In this document: in pieces, positions 54,173 to 64,000 of the stretch
How positions within the stretch are numbered: the first letter of the stretch is position 1
How the letters are laid out: every line of letters starts with the position of its first letter
From: Pochonia chlamydosporia 170
Lineage: Eukaryota; Ascomycota; Sordariomycetes; Hypocreales; Clavicipitaceae
Direction of reading: 5' to 3'
NCBI RefSeq assembly: GCF_001653235.2
Contig: NC_035790.1
Location: forward strand, 6,448,001 to 6,512,000
DNA length: 64,000 bases
The notes under the pieces: generated by a model
What the model was told of the DNA's origin: nothing
Database searches by the model: none
Seen by the model: only the letters and a program-made list of their open reading frames with translations
Translations under genes and position numbers: made by a program

Positions 54173-56662
54173 ATGGACGACGGCCAACACGACGGTGTCA
54201 TCGAGCAGCATGCTTCTGTCGCCGATAATAAATTGGACAGGCAGGCGTCCCGTCAACTTGATCACCAACGGTCTCGCGAGGCTCGTTTCCAAAATGACTT
54301 GGCACACCTTGTTCCAAGGTAAGCTTGCAGGCTCTGGCTCTTCTCATTCATTGCTTGTCCCACTGACATATATATCCGGTACAGCCGGTGGTGGTTCGCA
54401 TCCTCTGCTTTCCCAATGATTGCTGCTACCCTTGGCCCCGTCGCCTCGGCCTTCAGTATCTGCGCCTTAGTATCTCCATGGCGTCAACACCTAGTTCCTG
54501 GCAAAAGTCTCGACGATGCTACCATCGTTACGGACCCTGCTTGGTACGTTCATGGCTCAAAATGGAACCGCTCTTTTCATAGCCCAAGCAGTCCAGCAGA
54601 CAAAGTCACCATCAAAGCTAACGCCATTCCTTCCATGATATAGGCTTACCAGCGTAAATGCCATCCAACTGGCAATGGCATTGGTCTCCAACGCTTTTCT
54701 TTTGTTAAACATGACTAAGAGAGTTCGATTTAGTATTGCACAACCCGTCACAATCATTGGATGGTATGTGAATGCCCGTCATCCGGCTAGAAATACTCCA
54801 TGCTGATGGCTTTTGTGGATAGGTACATTTCAGCTGTATGTCTATTAAGCCTCAATGCCACCGCCGCCGGCCCTCTTGCCGACGGCCTCAATCCTCCTCA
54901 GGACTATGTCTGGTCACAAGCCTTCTACTATGGCATATGGGCAGCCATTCTCTACTTTATCGTTGCATCCTTAATGGTCGTGACATTTTGGGGAGCATCG
55001 TCGGGCCATTACGCTAAGGACTTCAATTTAACCCCAAGCCAACGCACCCTCATGCTACAGACCATCCTATTTTTAATGTACCTTTTACTCGGAGCCCTTG
55101 TCTTTTCGAAGATTGAAGGGTGGAAATACCTGGACGCCGTGTACTGGGCCAACGTCACACTTTTTACCATCGGTTTTGGAGATTTTGCCGCGAGTACAAC
55201 GTTGGGTAGAGCGCTGCTGATCCCTTATGCTCTTATTGGGGTTATCAGCCTCGGTCTCGTCATTAGCTCCATTCGAAGCATGATTCTCGAACGTGGACGA
55301 CGTCGCTTGGATGCTCGAATGGAAGAGAAGAACCGACGAAGAATTATCCGGACCATGACAAAACGTGGCCGCGATGCCATCTTGAGCCCAATAGACGATG
55401 ACACAGTCTCAAACTGGGACGAAAACAACGCCGACTTGCCTCACAACGAATTTGAACGTCGACGAACGGAATTTTTGCTGATGAGAAAGATCCAGCAACG
55501 AGCATCGATCCGCAGGAAATGGTTAGCCATGGCCATATCTACCGGCGTATGGGTTTTTCTGTGGCTGGTAGGAGCCGTCATCTTTGTAAGCGCAGAAGAA
55601 CCATATCAACAATGGACCTACTTTGATGGCTTTTACTTTTGCTTCGTCTCTCTGACTACTATTGGTTACGGAGATCGTACGCCGAGCTCCAATGCCGGCA
55701 AGTCGTTTTTTGTTTTCTGGTCACTTTTGGCGCTGCCTACGATGACGGTTCTTATTTCCAATGCCGGCGACACAGTAGTCAAGTTTGTCAAAGACGCAAC
55801 ACTTCGCATTGGTAATATTACAATTCTGCCCGGTGAAGAAGGCTTCACGGGTAATGCAAAATATGTCGTGAATCGAGTATCGTTTGGCCGCCTCTTCCGC
55901 AGTGCAACGACTACGATTCGGGAGTACGAAAGGGAGAAGAGAATGCACAAACGAGCAGAAGACATGACAGGCTTCGATATCAAAGACGTTAAGGACACGG
56001 AAAAGCAACAGAATGGATCCTCTAGTAGCACTGGATCGGCCGCTCACGCACACCAAGCAGATGACGAGGAGCGTCAAGGAAAACACAAGCTTTGCCAAAA
56101 TCTCAAAATTCCACCCAGTCGGCCCTCATTATCAGAAGTGCAAGATTGCCTCGATGACCTCCCTACTGGCACAGACCTACACCTACTACTTGTCAAAGAA
56201 ATTCAGAACGTGAGCCAACATCTTAGAGGGCCTGAGCCACGGCGATATACGTTTGAAGAGTGGGCATGGTATCTCGCCCTGATAGGAGAGGATGAGCGAG
56301 ATCCATTGAATCACCGGAAAGTGGTTCCTAAGATGAGGCACAAACGGCACAGAAAGCATAAACATAAACACCACAATCACAATCACAATCATGGCAAGGA
56401 TGTTGAAGTCCATGATCCCCCACAAGATGTACAACAAGATCGAAATGACGAGACCATTGAAGCCCCGCGACCATCCATGGAGGCACGGCCATCCGAAAAT
56501 GCCCTTGCGGAGTCGCGGCTCACATGGTCGTGGGTAGGCAATCGCAGTCCCCTGATGGGTGGACAGGAAGAAAGCGAATGGATTCTTGACAAATTGATGG
56601 AAAGACTCCAGGAGTCACTTTGGGAAACCAAGGTTGACGAGGACGACGCAGAGTCGCCCTGA
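54173..56662 (+). CDS. TOK1: Two-pore outward-rectifying potassium channel (TOK family)
   Basis: Four exons (54173-54318, 54385-54543, 54644-54763, 54823-56662; introns 66, 100 and 59 bp), all phase 2, encode 754 aa. The fungal TOK layout of eight membrane segments and two pore loops is visible: segments from RWWFASSAFPMIAATLG onward, first filter TIGFGD (about residues 257-262), a charged cytosolic loop, a membrane helix (MAISTGVWVFLWLVGAVIF), second filter TIGYGD (about 420-425), and a further helix (FFVFWSLLALPTMTVLIS). It passes outward K+ current across the plasma membrane. The C-terminal tail of about 290 residues includes a His/Lys-rich tract (56339-56395). The residue 49 junction and both other junctions keep conserved sequence intact. 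Confidence 0.93.
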
Positions 56663-57179
56663 GTGTCTCATTTTGTCCTGAGATGTCCATATGGCGTTTA
56701 GGGGGAGGGAATATAGATAGGATACCCGATGATTTCAAACCTGGAGTTGAACGGATTACCTGGAATTTCTACGACACACATATTTGAGCATACTTTGAAG
56801 CTACTATGTATTTTTACGGTGGAAGAATATCACGCATCGAGACATTGGTTGCAGGTACGCGGTAACAAATATGCATATCTAAGTATCAGATATCTTGTAT
56901 TCCGCAGATCCATCTGAAGGGGTATATCCTCTCTGTCTATTACTTGTCATACAGAATATACATGGTCCATATATTAAATGCAACATGTTGTAAAGTGAAA
57001 ATGCCCGCCAAGTAACACAACATGCAACGCCTAGAATATAAAGGACGAAAAACAACGCCGATTCGTTCCTGTACAACGTCCTCTGAGCAAAGACGTAAAA
57101 GAATATCATCAAGTATGCAGAGATTTATCATCCGCATAGTACACAATCGTTATTTAGCATTCCTTGTCAAAACGACACG
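56663..57179. other. Intergenic region between convergent TOK and NOT4 genes
   Basis: 517 bp, AT-rich, with no gene recognised. Confidence 0.5.
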
Positions 57180-60100
57180 CTAATTACCTCCTCCAAGAAG
57201 AAGCCTTCTATTCCGCTTAATTACGGCATTAAGGCCCTTCTCCAACTTGTCTGTCTCCTTTCTAGCAGCAGCCAGTCGTATCTCTGCATCCTCGACACTC
57301 ATGAGAGAGATGCCGCCAAGACCATTCGCAGGACCAACCTTGTTGACATCGGCAGCTGGGGCGCTGCTGCCAGAGGAAGAAAAGTCTTGCATGGCGCGGG
57401 TACAATCCGGAGCACTGTATATGCCCACCCCAGCAGCGGCATCGGGTCCGTAAAAGTAAGGGGCGAGTGCGTTGAGGCTTGCTGCTGCTGCGTCACGGAG
57501 AGGTGATGCTCCCTTGGGGAAGCCCATGTTTGCGGCATCCAGGTTGAGGCGTGGTAGGACATATTGGTTGATGTAGCTGAGAGCATCTTCCCGCTGCAAT
57601 TTACCAATGGGGTCCTGAGACTGCGGCTGCGCCGTGGCAGGGAAAATGTTGGGACGTCCATTGGGAACTGCACGACCCTTGATCAAAGAAAAGGCACCGC
57701 TGCCTGGTTGGTGTCTGGGAGCAACAAAGGCGCCAGGGTTCTCAGCCGTACCAGCAATAGCTGCTTGTAGGTCGAGAAAGGCATTCTCTTCTTCGGGCGT
57801 CAAGCCGCGGATGCAATCCCCATTAGGCGTGATAAGCATCCTGCTGCCGTCAACATGGAATTGTTTACGGACCGGCTTTCCAGCTCGAAGGGCTACAAGA
57901 TCCTCGTCTTGAATTTCGCCGCACTTGCAACCACAGTCTTTGCAACACCCAGACTGGTTTGCACCGCTGGTAGCTTGACCGTGGTCAGGGCGTGATGAGC
58001 TGCCGCCAACTGGTTTGAGAAGCTGTAGTTTGTCGAGAGCCGAGGTCCAAAGCGAGTTCCTGATTTCTGAAAACACAGAGGCAGGCCCAAATTGTTGTCT
58101 ATCAGCCGGGTCCGAGGATTCAATTGGCTCAACAGGAATGATGGCTTCTGAAGTTTGTGATGGCACAGTCGGTGCCGTCGGTGCTGTCGGTGCAGCAGCA
58201 GGGGGAGGAGGTGGTGATGGTGAAGTAGACAGCGGCTTTTCTTTGGCACTCTCTTTCTCCTTTTCCTTATCTTTGCCCTTAGATTTAGCTGCCTTTTTCT
58301 GCGCCGTCTTGCTCTTGGATACAGCCTCTTCAACAAGCGCAGGCTGGGTAGTCTCAGACTGCGCAGGCTGCGCAGGCGCTGGCTCAGCCTTGGAAGATTC
58401 AGAAGCAGAAGGGGTCGCGGTAGAGGGCTTTGTTTGGGACGTAGCCGCTTTGGCGGGTTTCTCCTTCTTTTGCTTCTTCTTTCGGCCAATAACTGGTGCG
58501 TGCTCCTCAGGTTCAGGCTTTGATGTCTCTGCAATAGTCTTAGTATCCTGCTTGAGAGCATCCTTGCGCTGCTTGCGCTGCTGACTCTTCGTCGTGGTGC
58601 GAACGGCGGCAGAGCCAATTTTGCTTGGTGGAGGAGATCCTGCGCGGGAAGCCGATATTGAAGCTGACACGACGGAAGCTGTATCACTAATCATCTCGCT
58701 GCCCGGCGTTTCTGGCCGATGTGAGATTGAGACAGCTTTGGAAGCCACCGAGTGCACTGGGGATGGCAAGGTGGGCGCTTCCGTCGTTCTCGGTGTCGAC
58801 ATGACACGCAATGTTCTAGGCCCGTTGCGTTGAACCGGTGAAGGAGAATTCGTCATAGGTGCTGGCAGAGGAGGGAATGTCGGTGATGGTTCGGCTGGCC
58901 TGTCCACAACCTTGTTTGGTATCTGCGTGTTGATTTTCGCGGGCTTCTTGCTAGTTACATCCGGTGCTGCCAGGATGCTGTCTTCAAGATTGCTGGTTGC
59001 TTTATCCACAGTCTTTTCAGAACTTGTGCCCTTCTTTGCCGATGGTGTAGGTTTAGGGGTGGGAACGACGGGAATAGCTGGCGACTGAGTTCGGGCCTTG
59101 GTTGGTCGGGAAGTACCGAGGGCTGGAAAATCTTCATCTTGCAATGTCGACGATGCAGTCTGCTGATCAAACTGGGGTTGTGGCGGGACCTGCTTCGAGC
59201 TGCCAGCTTCAGACATGGACGGTTTGCTGCTTCTTGTCGTCTCCGATGCAGATGCCATACCCTTCCTTGGCGTTTGCTCTGGTGTAACAGCACCATGTTC
59301 CAAACCAGGTGGAGGTACCTTGGGCAACGCAGGTACGACATGAATTTGACGATGCTGGCTTAAAGCAGGGGATGTCATTGCTGACGTGGGAGAGTCCGTC
59401 ATTCCAGGGGGAATAGCGAACCCAGGAGGTACAGATGGAGTCATCCCCATGTCGAAGCCGTATCCCATTCCAGAAAAGACTCCTTGAGGCTCATCGGAAA
59501 CCAATGCATCGACCGAGTTAGTGGCTTCATCAAGCGAAGGCAATTCGTCCTCTAAATAGTATACCCGTTAGCACAGTGACCAAGTAAGGGGGTTCTTACG
59601 CAAAACAAAAACAAATCAACAACATGACAATCAACACCGGCAGAAGTCTACGATACAGGGCCATGGTTTAAGTACATGAGAGACAAACAGACAATGGCAA
59701 GTCATCCTACGGCTTCCATCATCGTCTTCCACAGGGGGACAATGAAGGGAAAGGCAGAGTTGGAGAGAATAGACAATATTGTTTTATTCTGACCAAAGAT
59801 GCTACCCTCTCTGGAGGCGTGCATCGTAATCCGATCTGTTAACGTACATTTGTAGGGGTGTATGTGTGTGCTTTGTGGAAGACGATGATGGCTTGCCTGA
59901 CTTAACCCTCCCATTTCATCCCAACTGCGCAACGAGCTTGTGACTGACGCGAGGCAGACGAGGTGCCAACAAAAGCAGTTTAAAAAAAAAGAAAGATTCC
60001 TCAAGGACGATGGTGTTTCGCCTCCATGCGCAGTTCCGATTCCCAAATAAACCAAGAAGTAAAGAGCTGACGCCCTGCGCAAAACCTGCCGCTCACCCTT

Positions 60101-63037
60101 TGTAGGGATGTATGTTTCGGCGACCTTTGCGAATGCCTGCTTGATCAAAACAACAAGATATGCATATCTTTCTGCTCCGAAGAGCAGATGCAACCCCCAT
60201 TTTTTCAGCAGTCGTGCTGAGATATGCCGATGAACGCCCAAACCAAGTTTAAGGATTACAACAAGAGCAGGAGACAAAAGTGCTCTGTTCAGAAAATAGA
60301 AAGAAACAAAAAAAAATAAAAGCAATAAGCAAACAGTCAAAGACATAAGCCATGGCCCCATAGTCTCTGCTCCCATTATTTGGACTACCATCGTCCGTAG
60401 CCAGTGTTATACATCATGTTAGGATTGTACCCACCTTGACTCTGGCCACCACCAAACAGTCCTTGTTGTCCGGCGACTCCGGCATTGCTCTGCGACTGAT
60501 GCTGCATTCTTGCCTGCAGGATACTCGGGTCCGCAAGATCTACTAAGCCACTCCCCCCGGAGGAGGAAGTGTTAGCATGTCTGTGCTTTTTACCCTTCTT
60601 CTTCTGCTTCGAACCATAGTCTGGGAATGCTCCAGGAGGGCCGTAGAGCGATGACAGGAGGCCAGAAGCAGGAGCTGGGGTGGAGGTAGAGGAAGGTGGA
60701 TACTGGTTTGAAAAAGAAGAAATCATGTACTCACGCTTTCCAACATCTTGAGGCTGAGCGCTGCCTCCTCGGTTACGGCCGATAAGAGTCTGAAGTAAAT
60801 CGTTGGAAGAATCTTTGTGGGCTCCGCCAAATCCTGAGCCTGCGCCGAACCCTTGTCCAAACATGCTCGGCGGTGTGCCTGTTGACTTGAGGCCTGGTGG
60901 TGGTCCAGGCATAGAAGAGGCATAAAACTGGCTGTTCGACTGTGACTGGAACGAGCTGGGCATCATGGATGATTGCTGAGCCATAATTCTAGGGTTTGCA
61001 GCTAGCTTGATATTGGTGGTGGAGTTACCATTGTCGTTGGCGAAACTGAATCGAGACGACTGACGGTTATGACCCTGGCTTTGGAATGGATTCTGTGTTG
61101 AAAGGCCAGGAGGCATTTGGTCATTGTAGCCAGCTTGCGATCGAAGCGAAGCCAGCTGCTGAGGTGTCATGGCTCTGCCAATGTTGCTGGATCCTTGAGG
61201 AAAGCTAGATCCACTTGATGTTGAACCATACAGCCCGTCAGCATTCCCACGCTGAATGGGAGGTTGCGTTCCTGTCTGTCGTTGGTCGTAACTGTGAACA
61301 TCGCTGCCGAGCTCCCGGTCCTCAGGCTCACCGCCAAGGGCAAGACTACCGCCGGTTTCGGGTTCGCCTTCGGACGGAGCCTGAGCTTCTGTTTGGTCCT
61401 CCTGGTCAATCCGAGACTCTTCGTCTTCTCGCATGGCTCTTCGCTTCTCGCCGCCTCGGATATCAAACATGGGTGGGTTGGCGTCGTCACTAGCGTTAGC
61501 AGATGTGAAGGCCGGCAGCCTGCAAACTTCTAGAGCCTTTAGCAATGCCAAAAGAGCACCATCCGAGGATTTGGATGATTGTTCGCTAGTCTTTGAGGAG
61601 CCCGGGTTGGGAGCTTGAGCTGCTGCAGCCTGTTGAGGTCGTTTGCCTTTACCTATTACAGGCTGGGCAGACGACGAAGCCTCGGTATCATCAATAGCTT
61701 CTTGGGTCGCTTCAGTTGTTGCGGGCAAGGAGGTAGAGATGGCAGGACTAGATGCTGCACCGCTGGTAGCGTAACTGCCCCTACGGCTGCGCTGGGGGTT
61801 TCTAGCCCAGTTTGCAGAGGATGGCAGCGCTGACGAGTCAACACCATTGTCGGAACCATCCTTACTAGTGGTGCGCATCATGGGTTGAGCTGCAGGAGGC
61901 GGCGGTGGTGGTGTTGGTTGAGGAATCTGCTGCCGAGAAACACTGCGAGACGAGCTTCCACCACCACCCGGCAATGGTCTCTGTGTATGAATACTATTCA
62001 TGGACGAAAGATCTTGCCGCGTGTAGCTATCCTCCTCATCACCTTGCTCATGTAAGAACATACAGCCAGGATTATTGCACTTTTCGTTCTTCAACCAGGC
62101 TGAGCAGTATTTGGTTGTGCCATGTTGGGCTTTCAATATCCGGTCGCCGTTCTGAGATCCATGCACAGCTAGGATACATTTTGTTGCTTCCTCAGGCTTT
62201 TCGAATGTCACATAGATTCCTAGTGAATGGTGTTGTCCATCCGGAGATTTTCGGTTGCTGATGGAGATTTTTTGAATGTTGCCGTATTGACCAAAAAACT
62301 CGGGTTTTCTCAAAGTCTTGAGCAGCTCGTCCTCTCGAACTGTAGGCGCCAAACCGGTGATGTAAACCAGGTTCTTTTGGACGACACGAACACCGACCAG
62401 GTTCTTGCGATTCTCTTTTTCGGCTTCACGTTTTTGTACTTCTTTTTGTCGTTGCTCCTGTGCTCGTTTCTTTTGGTTCTTTTGAATATTCGCGCGGAAC
62501 TCGGCGACTCTGAGGTGCATACATTAGCATACCGTCCGTTTTCAGACATGCAGCCCCAGGGAAAATTCGATGAAAGGTAGTTTGATGCAGGGGGTAAGCA
62601 ATGGCACTCACTCTTCTGAAGTAACGACTTTCCACTCTATTGTCTTTTCGTCGTACGGCCGCCTGCAAGCCGGACATAGGCCATTCATGTTGTTCTTGAT
62701 GTTATTGAAGCAGAACTGACAGACCTGCGTGATCAAGTCAGCCCAAAGGTCTACATGAATATCGAGACGTCGAGACAACGGGAAGAGGGACGAACCTGGT
62801 AGCCGCAAGGACATGGCCGAAAGTTCCGATCCGACAGATCGAACTCCTCGATACATAAAGGGCTATTGTTGACAAATGTGTTAGTCCATGCAGAGCCTCA
62901 GTGGTGCCTGACACGCACGCCACTTCAGAGGGAACGAAACTGAGGCTGGCGCGTCTGGAACGGTGGATGCGTCAACGGTGAAAAGGAACTTACCAGACAT
63001 CTTCTTCTTCTTCTATGAAAGAATCTTGCGGTGCCAT
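57180..63037 (-). CDS. NOT4: CCR4-NOT complex E3 ubiquitin ligase subunit NOT4
   Basis: Six exons (63037-62994, 62862-62796, 62724-62612, 62509-60435, 59551-57180 with introns of 131, 71, 102 and 883 bp; the first five listed spans make up the whole CDS) encode 1556 aa. The C4C4 RING is split over the first exons (CPLCIEEFDLSDRNFRPCPCGYQ-VCQFCFNNI...CPACRRPYDE). A basic coiled linker, an RRM (about 120-205, NLVYITGLAPTVRE), and a CCCH zinc finger (about 209-230, CSAWLKNEKCNNPGCMFLH) follow. The rest is low-complexity Ser/Pro/Gln-rich sequence with DFPALG and a terminal helix (LEKGLNAVIKRNRRLLLGGGN). NOT4 ubiquitinates nascent-chain and ribosomal targets. The 883-bp intron is inferred from a GTGGGT donor, CTAAC branch site and phase; read-through would end the protein after 782 residues. 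Confidence 0.85.
59552..60434 (-). other. Inferred 883-bp intron of NOT4
   Basis: Donor G|GTGGGT at 60434, branch site CTAAC 18-22 nt before the TTTAG acceptor at 59553-59552. Joining gives QSQ-EDELPSLDEA in frame. Retention would add GGYNPNMMYNTGYGRW and a stop at about 60385. A 229-codon frame inside the intron has no recognisable motif. Confidence 0.6.
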
Positions 63038-63514
63038 GGTGGCTCCCTGTAATGTGCTATGTGAATATCGAGGAAAAGGGGGAGGAGGCTGAAATTAAGG
63101 CGTTGGGTTATCGTAGAGGGTATGCAGAGCAAGGAGTGCTTTTGGGCAGAATGGTGATCCATCAGCCGGAAAGCTTTGGAAGAGAAAGTTCCCTATGCCT
63201 TAGCCCAAATGCGGTTTAGCGTCAACATATCGAATCACGTGGTTAATCTCCTTTGTTATCGAGAGCTCAACATGCGTACTGAGAGCCAAGGACCAATAGC
63301 AATGCCCAAATTTGCCATTTGTCAATGAGGCACTCTGTGTGCCCGGTAAATCCTCGGACGTCTTCTTGCTCTAGCAATTCGTTCCCCAATTTCCAGGATT
63401 CCGGACCTCGACGACGACCAGTAGAGTCCACAATCATCACCACCAATCCCCCTCGACGGTCGACCTTGGAATTAAAATCGCCAATTGGCCTCCAATTTGG
63501 CGTACAATTCGGTC
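63038..63514. other. Bidirectional promoter region NOT4 / NDUFS3
   Basis: 477 bp between divergent starts; no gene seen. Confidence 0.5.
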
Positions 63515-64000
63515 ATGGCGACAAATATGTCTCGAAGCCGGACGCTAGTCTCGGCCTTGCGGCCATCAACAGCCGTGAGCGGCAAGGCCGTCCGCGCCTT
63601 TTCTGTGTCGGCCGCTCAGCTCGTCAACATGCCCAAGGAGGCTGAGAACCTGCGAAAGGCTCCTCGAGATCACATTGGAGTGCTGAAAGCTCCGCTTGTC
63701 AACCCGGCCGACAAGTATCAGAGCAAGTCGGATAACATGCACCGGTATGGATCATGGCTTATGGGTTGCATGCCCAAGTACATCCAGCAGTTTTCGGTCT
63801 GGAAAGACGAGCTCACCATTTACATCTCGCCTTCCGGTGTCATCCCCGTCATGACCTTCTTGAAGTGTATGTACATTGTCTCATGCTAATTCTAAGCTCA
63901 ATTGAGCTGCCACACTGCGTTGAGATGGCTTCAACATGCACAAGCATGCTGCTGACAGGAGCGTAATGCTGACGCAATATAGACAACACTGCCGCCGAAT
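63515..64000 (+). CDS. NADH:ubiquinone oxidoreductase 30-kDa subunit (NDUFS3), 5' part
   Basis: Exon 1 is 63515-63866 and exon 2 begins at 63983 (116-bp intron, GTATGT...ATATAG, phase 1) and runs off the window. The visible 123 residues show a mitochondrial presequence (MSRSRTLVSALRPSTAVSGKAVRAFSVSAAQ) and the NDUFS3 start block MHRYGSWLMGCMPKYIQQFSVWKDELTIYISPSGVIPVMTFLKYNTAAE. This is a core subunit of the Q-module of complex I (the Neurospora 30.4-kDa subunit). ATG 63515 is the first in the frame; an alternative Met lies four codons in. Truncation at the right edge is due to the window only. Confidence 0.92.

Noticed and set aside
59702..60391. 229-codon minus-strand frame inside the NOT4 intron
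   Set aside because: No family motif; it overlaps the NOT4 stop region and intron, and composition looks like translated non-coding DNA despite a hydrophobic start.
1..64000. CRISPR array, bacterial operon or secondary-metabolite cluster
   Set aside because: No regularly spaced direct repeats, and no polyketide synthase, peptide synthetase, terpene cyclase or cluster-type regulator appears; the genes are dispersed eukaryotic loci.

Overview
The window is nuclear DNA of a filamentous ascomycete, most likely Hypocreales (Sordariomycetes). Genes are dense and on both strands. Introns are mostly 50-130 bp with GTRNGT-type donors, CTRAC-like branch sites and CAG/TAG acceptors. Gene content is typical of Pezizomycotina: TOK potassium channel, two complex I subunits, L-galactonate dehydratase, YTH reader, Cue2-like nuclease, NOT4. 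No bacterial operon logic, plasmid or prophage is present. I assembled exons by joining open frames across splice sites and checking that phase and family motifs were preserved.

Layout. 1-12 kb: 3' end of SNU13, a mitochondrial NAPE-PLD (FMP30-like), a 67-aa unknown protein, a secreted GH47 alpha-1,2-mannosidase, a PEX11-family protein and a CUE/Smr endonuclease. 12-24 kb: Niemann-Pick C1 sterol transporter, YTH m6A reader, GPI18, an acyl-protein-thioesterase-like hydrolase and L-galactonate dehydratase. 24-40 kb: agmatine deiminase, a 3-kb gene-poor stretch, a proline-rich unknown protein, ERCC1/RAD10, a type-B carboxylesterase, NDUFV1, dynactin subunit 6 and hydroxyacid-oxoacid transhydrogenase. 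40-50 kb: a DmpA/P1-family peptidase, exocyst SEC3 and an 844-aa nuclear-looking protein of unknown function. 50-52 kb: an intron-containing tRNA-Pro flanked by a 1.7-kb repeat island with a perfect 100-bp inverted repeat. 52-64 kb: an alpha/beta-hydrolase-fold protein with an altered nucleophile elbow, a TOK channel, NOT4 with an unusually long intron, and the 5' part of NDUFS3.

The genes are a mixture of housekeeping and metabolic loci and do not form a biosynthetic or defence cluster. I see no convincing undescribed multi-gene system. The features most worth a second look are the inverted-repeat island beside the tRNA gene, the NOT4 intron that could give two protein isoforms, the GH47 enzyme lacking both cysteines of the family disulfide, the pseudo-hydrolase with tyrosine in place of the nucleophile serine, and the 844-aa protein with a duplicated QTLTQ motif and a KEN box.
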